From DATJGF01 sp035495315 (GTDB lineage Bacteria > Verrucomicrobiota > Verrucomicrobiia > Limisphaerales > UBA8199): 64,000 nt of DNA. The DNA lies in the NCBI GenBank assembly GCA_035495315.1, contig DATJGF010000232.1:1-64000 (forward strand). The letters run 5' to 3'. Shown in pieces: positions 26,050 through 33,834 of the stretch. How positions within the stretch are numbered: position 1 is the stretch's first letter; the number at the start of each line of letters is the position of its first letter. The notes below the pieces were generated by a model. That model was given only the letters and a program-made list of their open reading frames with translations, was not told the DNA's origin and searched no databases. A program made the translations under genes and the position numbers.

Positions 26050-27456
26050 TTAAGATTTCGGGAGCTGTCGCGGTGCCGAATCATTGTGGGCATTGCCCTC
26101 GAGCAAACCGTATTGCTTGAGTTTGTACTGAAGAGCCCGCCGGCTAATACCCAGCGCTTTCGCAGCCGCCTCGCGGTTGCTGGTAACATGCACAAGAGTC
26201 TGACGGATGAGGAGTTTTTCGACCTCCGCCACAGACATACCGGGTCGGATGCAAAATGTGGTTGTGTTTTGATCGTGTTCTCGAAGGAAATCCGGCAGGT
26301 CGACAACTTGGACGATAGCTTCACGGCAGGTAATCACCAGCCGTTCGATTGTGTTGCGCAATTGGCGAACATTGCCCGGCCAGGGAAAGCGCTGGCACAG
26401 TTCAAGGGCTTCGGCCGACATGCGTTTGCGGCGGCGTTTGTGTTTGCTGGCGAATTGCTCGAAAAAGGTTTCGATGAGAAGGGGAATATCCTCAGGCCGA
26501 TCTCGCAACGGAGGCATTAGGATAGGCACAATTTGGAGCCGATAAAGCAGATCCTCACGGAACTTGCCGGTTTTGACCGCCTCCTGAAGCTTTTTGTTGG
26601 TGGCGGCGATGACGCGGACGTTTACTCGGATCAATTCGGAGCCGCCGACCATGCGAAAAGCGCCATCCTCGATCACACGCAGCAGGTCGCCCTGGCCTTT
26701 GGGCGAGAGGTCACCAATCTCATCGAGAAAGAGAGTTCCGCCATTGGCCAATTGAAAACGGCCGGGTTTGGTGGCGACCGCGCCGGTGAAGGCTCCTTTG
26801 ACGTGGCCGAATAATTCGGCTTCGAGCAGTTGCTCGGCTAAAGCCGCGCAGTTCACCGAAATAAATGGCCGATCTCGCCGGCCGCTTTGCAGATGGATCG
26901 AACGGGCGACGATCTCTTTTCCCGTGCCGCTTTCGCCTTCGATCAACACGGTAATGTCGCTGTTGGCGACTTCCTCGATTAACCGCCCGACTGCCCGTAT
27001 GGCTTCGCTCTGGCCAACGAGCAAGCCTCCCTCAGAACGTGTGCGGAGGCGGAAACGCAACTCATTGTTCTCGGCGACTATCGCCTGGAATTCCAAGGCC
27101 TTTTGAACCAGAACGCGCAGCCGCTTCAAATCGATCGGTTTTGGCAAATAGTCATAGGCTCCCTGCTTCATCGCCTCGACCGCGCTTTCGACCGATCCAT
27201 ACGCCGTCATCAGAATAAACAGCGTATCGCGATATTGCGCCCGGACCTGCGTCAGCAGGTCCAGACCGCTCAGTCCAGGCATTTTGATGTCAGAGATTAC
27301 GAGGTTATATAAATGATCCCGTGCCAGCTTTAACGCAACCGCCGGGTCGGTCGTCGCATCAACCCGATAACCTTCTCGGCGCAAGGCTTCCTGGATACCG
27401 GCGCAGAGCCCTTGCTCATCATCGACGATCAGAATCTTAATCTTAGCCTTTTCCAA
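26050..27456 (-). CDS. NtrC-type sigma-54-dependent response regulator
   Basis: 468 residues. The receiver domain (1-120) has Asp56 as phosphorylation site (VISDIKMP), the acidic pair DDE at 12-14 and Lys106. The AAA+ domain (about 145-380) has Walker A GESGTGK 174-180, the sigma-54 contact GAFTGA 221-226 and Walker B LFLDEIG 242-248. A Fis-type helix-turn-helix is at about 437-458 (NREAAAKALGISRRALQYKL). It activates sigma-54 promoters when phosphorylated, presumably by the kinase encoded just upstream with a 14-base overlap. No matching -24/-12 promoter could be found near the neighbouring genes, so targets are unknown. Confidence 0.93.
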   Translation of the reverse strand: MEKAKIKILIVDDEQGLCAGIQEALRREGYRVDATTDPAVALKLARDHLYNLVISDIKMPGLSGLDLLTQVRAQYRDTLFILMTAYGSVESAVEAMKQGAYDYLPKPIDLKRLRVLVQKALEFQAIVAENNELRFRLRTRSEGGLLVGQSEAIRAVGRLIEEVANSDITVLIEGESGTGKEIVARSIHLQSGRRDRPFISVNCAALAEQLLEAELFGHVKGAFTGAVATKPGRFQLANGGTLFLDEIGDLSPKGQGDLLRVIEDGAFRMVGGSELIRVNVRVIAATNKKLQEAVKTGKFREDLLYRLQIVPILMPPLRDRPEDIPLLIETFFEQFASKHKRRRKRMSAEALELCQRFPWPGNVRQLRNTIERLVITCREAIVQVVDLPDFLREHDQNTTTFCIRPGMSVAEVEKLLIRQTLVHVTSNREAAAKALGISRRALQYKLKQYGLLEGNAHNDSAPRQLPKS

Positions 27457-28195
27457 CGGGCTCCTTTCGGGTCAGCGGCAAGATAAGCATGAAGGCGGCG
27501 CCGCGCTCGGGGCGGTTTTGGGCCGTGAGACGGCCGCCATGAGCCGTAACGATCTGCTGGGCAATCCAGAGGCCAAGCCCGTGTCCTTCGCTTTTGGTGG
27601 TGAAAAACGGGTCAAAAATCGAGGCCAGCTTTTCTGTCGGCAAACCGGGCCCGTTATCGAGCACGCTGAGGCTAAGGCTTTGTTCCAGAAGCTGGGCTGT
27701 GACCTCAACTTGGCCATTGCGTTCAACGGCTTGAATCGCATTGATAACGAGGTTTAGGAGAGCTTGAGTGAGCCGAACCGAATCAGCTTGGATTTCAGGT
27801 AACGGATCCTGAATTCTAACCGAGATTTCGATCTGGCGCGTCGCGGCTTCGGGCCGAAGCAGGTCGCACACATGATTGACTATTTTCGCTATCTCAACCG
27901 GTTCCAAATCGAGGGACGAGGGGCTGGCCAATCGCAGAAACTGCGAAACGATACTCTCCAGACGATGCAATTCCCCGCGAATGATGCCGAGGCGAGGATT
28001 GAGTTGGTTGCGCATATCGGGGGAAAGGCACGTGAGATCTTCCTCGAGCAACTGGACGTGCACGTCAAGTGAGCTGAGCGGGTTTCGAATCTCATGCGCG
28101 AGCCGCGCGAGCAAACGCTCGAGCAAATCCCGCTTTTCTTCGGCAGAGTATTGGCTGGCATCGTGTCCGAGGGCTTTTGCCAAAATAGTTTCCAC
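27443..28195 (-). CDS. Soluble two-component histidine kinase (NtrB-like)
   Basis: 250 residues. The dimerisation and phosphoacceptor segment has His34 in LARLAHEIRNPLSSL. The ATPase part shows the N box (LNLVINAIQAV), G1 (LDNGPGL), F box (DPFFTTK) and G2 (GHGLGLWIA). There is no membrane segment and no recognisable sensor domain; only about 25 residues precede the H box. The signal must come from the core domains or a partner protein. It overlaps the regulator by 14 bases, forming a two-gene unit divergent from the GDPD gene. Confidence 0.92.
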   Translation of the reverse strand: METILAKALGHDASQYSAEEKRDLLERLLARLAHEIRNPLSSLDVHVQLLEEDLTCLSPDMRNQLNPRLGIIRGELHRLESIVSQFLRLASPSSLDLEPVEIAKIVNHVCDLLRPEAATRQIEISVRIQDPLPEIQADSVRLTQALLNLVINAIQAVERNGQVEVTAQLLEQSLSLSVLDNGPGLPTEKLASIFDPFFTTKSEGHGLGLWIAQQIVTAHGGRLTAQNRPERGAAFMLILPLTRKEPVGKG

Positions 28196-28300
28196 TCTTG
28201 GACACGATAGTGGAAGGTACAGGTTGTTGCCAATGGCTGATTGTCAATTTGACCGCCGCCCGGAAAGCGGCGGGTCCTGTTGGGATTTAAAATTGAACAA

Positions 28301-29161
28301 ATGGATTCTGTTGAAACTAGCACGGTGGTGCTGCGCACAATAGCGAGCAAACGTCCGTTGGTCATTGCGCATCGCGGCTTCAGCGGTCGCGCGCCGGAGA
28401 ATACAGTCCCCTCATTTGAACTCGCTTTAGCCGTCGGAGCTGACCTGGTGGAATTGGATGCGCGTCTCACCCGAGATGAGAAACTGATTGTGATCCACGA
28501 TCATGAGTTGGATCGGACGACCGACGCCAAACGGAAGTGGCGCCGGAGGCATAACCGCATCGATGCTCGATCCTTTTCAGAGATTAAGGAACTGGACGCC
28601 GGAGCATGGTTTAGTCGCAAATTTACCGGAACACAAATCCCGCTCTTAACGGAAGCCCTTGCCCTGATTCGCAAAGCAAGTATTCCATTGATCGAGCAAA
28701 AGGCCGGCAGTGTGTTGGTTTATCTGGACTTTTTACGCCAACACAATCTCGTCAACGAAGTTATCGTGCAGTCGTTTGACTGGGACTTCCTGGCGACGCT
28801 GAATCGGCTCGAACCGGCCCTGACGCTCGGCGCCTTGGGCCCGGCTCATCTGCTGGTGGGCGGCCGAAAGCCGCTAGGCATCTCGCGCAAGCTGAATGCT
28901 GCCTGGTTAAAGCAATTGGCAAAGACGGGCGCGAGAATTGCCGTCTGGAATCGCCAGGTCTCAAAGGGAGGGGTGCGATTGGCGCACGAGCGTGGACTGA
29001 AAGTGTGGGTGTATACCATTAACGAGCCGAGGCTGGCGGGACGATTGCTCGATATTGGCGTTGATGGATTGATAACTAACGAACCGATACGAATACGTAC
29101 GGTGGTTCAGAAGGTATTCCCTCCAACCGAAGTGCTGGAACATCCGAGCTCTGCCGCCTAA
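28301..29161 (+). CDS. Glycerophosphodiester phosphodiesterase family protein
   Basis: 286 residues from the ATG; a TTG seven codons upstream is less likely. GDPD TIM barrel: IAHRGFSGRAPENTVPSF gives the catalytic His and the metal-binding Glu, VELDARLTRDEKLIVIHDHELDRTT gives the second acid/His set, and VWVYTINEPRLAGRLLDIGVDGLITNEP is the C-terminal barrel motif. It hydrolyses glycerophosphodiesters to an alcohol and glycerol-3-phosphate. No signal peptide, so it is likely cytoplasmic. Confidence 0.9.
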   Translation: MDSVETSTVVLRTIASKRPLVIAHRGFSGRAPENTVPSFELALAVGADLVELDARLTRDEKLIVIHDHELDRTTDAKRKWRRRHNRIDARSFSEIKELDAGAWFSRKFTGTQIPLLTEALALIRKASIPLIEQKAGSVLVYLDFLRQHNLVNEVIVQSFDWDFLATLNRLEPALTLGALGPAHLLVGGRKPLGISRKLNAAWLKQLAKTGARIAVWNRQVSKGGVRLAHERGLKVWVYTINEPRLAGRLLDIGVDGLITNEPIRIRTVVQKVFPPTEVLEHPSSAA

Positions 29162-29228
29162 ACGCACCCGGCCAGTTGGGATCGGGTCGAGATCGAAGGC
29201 GAAACCGGTCTCTGGTTGGACTCAGGAG

Positions 29229-30053
29229 TTAATCCTTCTTTCTGCCCAGCCACAGTAAGCTGTCGAGAATAAGCCGATTCTGGATTTCATTATCGAAAGT
29301 AGAGGAGAGTTCCTTGTTCGTCTTATGTTCATAATCGATGTCGTTATGACCCATGTTGAAATAAATCATCCGATAGCGTCTATTGGTCCAGGCGACTGGG
29401 TAATACCCTTCATGCCATATCTCGTGCAGTTTAGGGCCGGTACCCAGCGGGAAACTCGCCGGGTCGATCGATAACAGGATCTGGACGCTTGAATTGGTGC
29501 GCAGATCATTGGTCCATTTGTACCACTCGTTGGGAGCGGACTTGAACGTTGCCGGGAGGTGGTGGGTGGCCGGATGGTTTGGAGCCTCGACGCGAAGCAC
29601 GGCAGAGGTTGGTCGCCAGGTATTGCCAACATAGGAACCGGAGCCGAGAAACTCATTGTGATACCAATCCCAGTTCTGCGGTACCTGCGAGGGAGTCAGG
29701 GCGAAACCCGCAAAATGGAAACCCATCCAGGCACCCCCTTTCTCCATGTAACGCTTGAACGCCGCTCGCTGAGCTGGATCTTCCGGGCGGGTGTCCAGAA
29801 AGACTACGACCTGATACTTGGCCAGGAGCTCCTCGTTGAGCTCATTCCAATTAGTCGTTGAAACAAAACTGAAGTGGGATTCGCCTGCCATTTTCCCAAA
29901 CCACGGGATCGCTTCCCGCACAAAGCTGATATGGGCCTGGTCATTTTTGCCGGTGTAAAACGCGATCACCTTAAACCGCGGGGCAGGGGTTTGCGCCTGC
30001 AACTCTAAGCAGCCAACAACGAATAGGGCGAGTATCGTTGTTAACGTTTTCAT
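29229..30053 (-). CDS. Secreted ThuA-domain protein
   Basis: 274 residues from the ATG giving MKTLTTILALFVVGC, a signal peptide. The frame continues upstream but only through the palindromic element, so that extension is rejected. ThuA fold (class I glutamine-amidotransferase-like): FKVIAFYTGKNDQAHISF, VVVFLDTRPEDPAQRAAFKRYMEKGGAWMGFHF and RMIYFNMGHNDIDY. The family was named from trehalose utilisation; most members bind or modify sugars in unknown ways. The start codon lies only six bases from the hairpin element at 30060-30146 and no purine-rich ribosome site is visible. Confidence 0.85.
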   Translation of the reverse strand: MKTLTTILALFVVGCLELQAQTPAPRFKVIAFYTGKNDQAHISFVREAIPWFGKMAGESHFSFVSTTNWNELNEELLAKYQVVVFLDTRPEDPAQRAAFKRYMEKGGAWMGFHFAGFALTPSQVPQNWDWYHNEFLGSGSYVGNTWRPTSAVLRVEAPNHPATHHLPATFKSAPNEWYKWTNDLRTNSSVQILLSIDPASFPLGTGPKLHEIWHEGYYPVAWTNRRYRMIYFNMGHNDIDYEHKTNKELSSTFDNEIQNRLILDSLLWLGRKKD

Positions 30054-30059
30054 GAATCT

Positions 30060-30146
30060 TGTAGGAAACGACGTAAGGAGACTCTCATCAAGCGCGCGTT
30101 GGCGAAAAATCGGATCGACCAGAGTCTCCTTACGTCGTCTCCTACA
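30060..30146. repeat. Palindromic element, copy 2 (87 bp)
   Basis: Arms 30060-30085 and 30121-30146 (26 bp each) are inverted repeats matching at 25 of 26 positions around a 35-base centre. The centre matches the reverse complement of the centre of the copy at 33684 at about two thirds of positions, with 13 consecutive identical bases (AAAAATCGGATCG). The two copies are therefore the same 87-bp element in opposite orientation. It directly precedes the ThuA start codon. Confidence 0.9.
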
Positions 30147-30202
30147 GTTCAATGGTTTTAGCCGATCCCTGTTTCTCTGGTTCCTCCTGTTCGATCCGTT
30201 GT

Positions 30203-31138
30203 TCATGCAATCACACTCCGCATAAATTCGGCTGCCAATTGCGCATTTTGATTGGCGAACTCGATGCCCACCGTTTGACCATTAATAACAGGGAGTTGAT
30301 GGCAAAGTTCATAGCTGAGGTAACCTTCATAACCGATACCTCGCATCGCCTCGACGAAATCCTTGTAATAGTGGTTCGTATCGCAACCAACTACGCCGTC
30401 GTTTCGTTCGAAACCGCGGATGCGCCCATCCGGAAGCCGTTCAAATTCACCGCCAAAATGCGACAGCACTTGCAACGCCCCTACTGCCCGTGCGGCTTCG
30501 TGCATCGCCTTGGCGCTCTTCTCCAGCATCAGCGGCGCGTCGAGACATACTTTCAATTGCGGAGAATCCACCTCCTTCACCATCCGAAGCACATCATGGT
30601 GGTCCTTGATGACCGGGCGATGATTTTGCAGAGCCAGCGTGACGCCAACGTCACCGGCGTAGCGCGCACACTCGATCACCGCGTCCCGGCACCAAGCCCA
30701 AATCTCCTCCGTGGAAAACTTCGCATGCACAGTTGGCCAGAGATTCTCCATGATCTCATATGTTGCCAATTGAGGGTGCAGAGTGACGCCCCACCAGGCG
30801 AGAAAGACGCGCAGATGCTTTGCGCCAAGATCGGCGGTCATGCGGATCAGTTCGCGAACATAAGCAACCTGGGCTTCGCGCACTTCCGGCGCCGGGCAGC
30901 TGAAATCGTTGTTCGCAGCGACGGCGTGGATTTCAATCCCTTCACCGGCGGCCAGCGACCGCAGCTCTTTGCACCGGGTTCTGGGCCAATCAAGCGGATT
31001 GCCGTGCGGTCGTTTGCCGTCGATCTCGATTCCATCGTAACCGAATCGTTTCGCGGTCTTGATGAGTTCAGGCAAGGTCAAGGCTGCGCCTCGATACCAA
31101 ATGCCCAAGTATGTGATGCTATAGAGTCCGAGTTTCAT
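30203..31138 (-). CDS. Sugar phosphate isomerase/epimerase-type TIM barrel
   Basis: 311 residues, xylose-isomerase-like TIM barrel (AP endonuclease 2 superfamily). Motifs in order: MKLGLYSITYLG, YDGIEIDGK, GIEIHAVAANNDF, KHLRVFLAW, VTLALQNHRPVIKDHHDVLRMV, LKVCLDAPLML and YLSYELCHQLP. The Glu, Asp, His and Glu residues at strand ends would bind a divalent metal. No signal peptide, so it acts inside the cell on a sugar or inositol derivative. It lies between ThuA-containing genes on the same strand, which suggests a shared sugar pathway. Confidence 0.85.
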   Translation of the reverse strand: MKLGLYSITYLGIWYRGAALTLPELIKTAKRFGYDGIEIDGKRPHGNPLDWPRTRCKELRSLAAGEGIEIHAVAANNDFSCPAPEVREAQVAYVRELIRMTADLGAKHLRVFLAWWGVTLHPQLATYEIMENLWPTVHAKFSTEEIWAWCRDAVIECARYAGDVGVTLALQNHRPVIKDHHDVLRMVKEVDSPQLKVCLDAPLMLEKSAKAMHEAARAVGALQVLSHFGGEFERLPDGRIRGFERNDGVVGCDTNHYYKDFVEAMRGIGYEGYLSYELCHQLPVINGQTVGIEFANQNAQLAAEFMRSVIA

Positions 31139-31150
31139 GCTGTAAAAGGT

Positions 31151-33109
31151 TTATTTTGCCGCGGCCCAGAGGATAGCGTTGCGGAAGAGGGTGGTGAAAG
31201 CCTGGTTTTCGAAGAGCCAGGGCCCGTGACCCATAAAGATGTAAATATTGCGCGCGGGCACGTGAGGATTTGTCCAGATGACCGGGTGGTCGCCCATTTT
31301 TATGTTCGAATCAGGCGAGTAGCTCGATTCGTCGACAGTGGCAAGGACGTGCACATAAGCGCGGGGGCTCTGGTCATAGGTGTACCATTCCTCCTTTGAG
31401 ATGAGGAACGACTCGGGCAACCCTTTCATGCAAGGATGCGATGCGTCTTCGACATGAACCGTCCCGGAGGTGAAGTCCGGAATATAATTCTTGAATTTAA
31501 CCTGGCCCATGAACTCCGAGAACCAGGGCCAGATCGCATACCCATCGAAATTCCCCAACAGGGTCGCATGATGCAGGCCAACCCAGCCGCCGCGGCCCTG
31601 CTGGATGTACGTTTTGAAGGCTGCCATCGCCTCTGGCTTCCAACCGTAGGGAACAAAATCCAATTGCAGCACTAACTGATAGCGAGCGAGAGACGCTTCC
31701 GTAAGAGTGGTGGTGTCGCTGAAATAATCCACATCAAACCCCTCTTCTTCACCGCACTTCGTCAGCCACGGTTTGGCGGCCGCGGTGAATGCGACGTGAT
31801 GTCCACTGGTTTCCGCCAGCGCCAGCACTTTGAATTTTGACAGCGAGGCACTTCCAGGGCGGGACGGTGTGGATGAACCGCTGGGGATTAGTGCGTGCAC
31901 GACGTTGCTGTTGAACCGGCAGTTGCTGGCTTTGCAGCTTTCCGCCAACTGGAACAGGCCTCTCGCGGCGGTATCGCGAGTCGGACGTTCTCCTCCTTTG
32001 TTCCAATAATCCAGCACCTTCCTGAAATCGTCGGGTCGCTTGATGGTCAGCGTGCAGGAAGTCGATTCCACCTTCTTGTGCGGCCACCAGGCCCACCCGA
32101 TGTGGTTGGTCTCCACCAGGCTGACACACTCACGAAACCACTGATTGTCATTCTCACCACTTTCTCCGAGCCAGAGCGGTTGATGATATTCGGCGCGCAA
32201 TGCCAGGAAGCCGGCGATCTGCTCGCGCGTGTTCGGACTCCAGTACTTGTGAAAGCTGAACACCAGATTCTGATCCCAAACTCCAGGGAAACCATTGTAA
32301 TTGTTTCCCCAGCCATTCCCTTCGACGATTATCAAATGATTCTTGTCAACTTCACGTATGGCCTTAGTGATGGCCTTGTACAAATTCCAGATCGGCTGAT
32401 TTAAGGAATCCTCTTTCCCATTTTTGTCTTTGCCTTCGAACGTCCAGTTTGGCTCGTTCAACAAATCGTATCCACCGATCCATTGCTCATTGGCATAGCG
32501 CTCGGCCAGCTTGCGCCACAGGGCGATTGTCTTTTGCCGGTTGGCTTCGCTTTCCCACAGTGAGGGTTTAGCGGGATCATAGTCAGAAATATTCGCGTCT
32601 TTCCCCTGACCGCCCGGAGCCGCATGCAAATCGAGAATCAGATACATGTGATTGGCTTTGCACCAGGCCAGGAGATTATCGGTGAGCTCAAAGCCGGTCG
32701 TTAGCCACGTGTTCTCTCCTTGCACGGGTTCGTCCTGGATGGGTAGCGTGAAGAGATTGTAATGCATCGGCAGGCGGACGCTGTTGAAGCCGCTCTTTGC
32801 CAGCACGTCCACATCGGCGCGGGTCGTATGGTTTTGCAACCAAAGCTGGTAAAATTTATCGCAATCGGCTTTGCCAATCAGGTCGGCAATGCGGGTTTTG
32901 ATGGCGTGCTGTGTCCCGTTGCTTCGGATGCCCAGCATGTAACCTTCCTGGAGCATCCAGCCGCCAAGCCCCATCCCGCGCAAAATGAGTTCGCCAGCCT
33001 GGCCATCCACAATGCGCGCGTTGCTGGCATGGAGGAAACCGGTCTGCTCCGCCTGGCTATAGCCCAGCGTTAGGAGGAGCAGCAGGACAAGACAATATCT
33101 AGTTTTCAT
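31151..33109 (-). CDS. Secreted GH5 glycosidase fused to a ThuA domain
   Basis: 652 residues with a signal peptide (to about residue 20). Residues 30-380 are a GH5 barrel: LRGMGLGGWMLQEGYM, NSVRLPMHY, LDLHAAPGGQ, acid/base Glu219 in YDLLNEPNW, FSFHKYW and nucleophile Glu316 in WLGESGEN. After a linker (about 385-425) comes a ThuA domain: FKVLALAETSGHHVAFTAAAKPWL, YQLVLQLDF, GRGGWVGLHHA and IYIFMGHGPWLF. The fusion joins a polysaccharide-cleaving enzyme to a putative sugar-acting domain. Its start overlaps the GNAT stop by ATGA and it is followed 12 bases later by the TIM-barrel gene. Confidence 0.9.
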   Translation of the reverse strand: MKTRYCLVLLLLLTLGYSQAEQTGFLHASNARIVDGQAGELILRGMGLGGWMLQEGYMLGIRSNGTQHAIKTRIADLIGKADCDKFYQLWLQNHTTRADVDVLAKSGFNSVRLPMHYNLFTLPIQDEPVQGENTWLTTGFELTDNLLAWCKANHMYLILDLHAAPGGQGKDANISDYDPAKPSLWESEANRQKTIALWRKLAERYANEQWIGGYDLLNEPNWTFEGKDKNGKEDSLNQPIWNLYKAITKAIREVDKNHLIIVEGNGWGNNYNGFPGVWDQNLVFSFHKYWSPNTREQIAGFLALRAEYHQPLWLGESGENDNQWFRECVSLVETNHIGWAWWPHKKVESTSCTLTIKRPDDFRKVLDYWNKGGERPTRDTAARGLFQLAESCKASNCRFNSNVVHALIPSGSSTPSRPGSASLSKFKVLALAETSGHHVAFTAAAKPWLTKCGEEEGFDVDYFSDTTTLTEASLARYQLVLQLDFVPYGWKPEAMAAFKTYIQQGRGGWVGLHHATLLGNFDGYAIWPWFSEFMGQVKFKNYIPDFTSGTVHVEDASHPCMKGLPESFLISKEEWYTYDQSPRAYVHVLATVDESSYSPDSNIKMGDHPVIWTNPHVPARNIYIFMGHGPWLFENQAFTTLFRNAILWAAAK

Positions 33110-33624
33110 GCGGAAATGCTGCTGCTTTCACGTTGTTGCCATTGCGGACTTACTAAAACGACCGACTCCTCAATCTGACGTTCCGGAATTGTCCAGTAGG
33201 TGCGCAACAATCGATTCTTTTGTTCGTTATCGGCCAGCGTAAAGCCATTTTTCTCGTAAAACTCGATCGCCCACTGCGCCGCCTGCCAGGTGCCGATTAG
33301 CATTGGCCGCCTGGCGAGCCGCCTTAAATAATCCAGCAGCGCACGCCCGATCCCATGCCTCCGGAATTTCGTCCGAACATACGCATGGCGGATCAGTGTC
33401 ACATCTTTAACTTGCTGAATACCCATGACCCCAACGATTTGATTTTCCAAGCTGCAGCCGTAGAAGCGGACGCCTTTAGAAATTTCCGACTGCAGCTCCC
33501 CCAAGGGCATGTAAGGCTCATGCCAGCGGTCAGGCGGGATGACACCTTTGTAGGCCAGGGCTGATTCGTTGATAATCTCGCAGACGACCGGCACGTCAGC
33601 AGGTTCGCACGGCTGAATTATCAT
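33106..33624 (-). CDS. GNAT family acetyltransferase
   Basis: 172 residues with the GNAT fold: IIQPCEPADVPVVCEIINESALAYKG, GVMGIQQVKDVTLIRHAYV and the acetyl-CoA loop KFRRHGIGRALLDYL (R-x-x-G-x-G/A), then WAIEFYEKNGF. It transfers an acetyl group from acetyl-CoA to an unidentified amine. The stop overlaps the start of the GH5-ThuA gene by four bases, so the two are probably translated together. Confidence 0.87.
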   Translation of the reverse strand: MIIQPCEPADVPVVCEIINESALAYKGVIPPDRWHEPYMPLGELQSEISKGVRFYGCSLENQIVGVMGIQQVKDVTLIRHAYVRTKFRRHGIGRALLDYLRRLARRPMLIGTWQAAQWAIEFYEKNGFTLADNEQKNRLLRTYWTIPERQIEESVVLVSPQWQQRESSSISA

Positions 33625-33683
33625 GCGGGCTATGATTCAGCGATGAGCCCATTTTGTAAAGCGCATCGCGTTGACATTGCCTC

Positions 33684-33770
33684 TGTAGGAGTCGAGGTAA
33701 GGAGACTTTGACCGATCCGATTTTTTTACCAACGGCGATTGATCAGAGTCTCCTTACGTCGTCTCCTACA
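33684..33770. repeat. Palindromic element, copy 3 (87 bp)
   Basis: Arms 33684-33709 and 33745-33770 match at 23 of 26 positions as inverted repeats. Total length equals that of copy 2 and the centre is homologous in reverse orientation. It lies between the GNAT start (33624) and the end of the ankyrin-fusion gene (33835). Confidence 0.88.
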
Positions 33771-33834
33771 ACGACTGCTCAGCGAGGCGCTGAAATTATT
33801 CCGGGCCTCGCCGAGCTCGGCCTTCCGAAAACCC

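Noticed and set aside
28196..28300. Sigma-54 promoter between the kinase and GDPD genes
   Set aside because: GG and GC pairs exist but not with the required 12-base phasing.
29229..30206. Longer N-terminus of the ThuA protein
   Set aside because: The extra 51 residues are translated palindromic-element DNA; the signal peptide begins at 30053.
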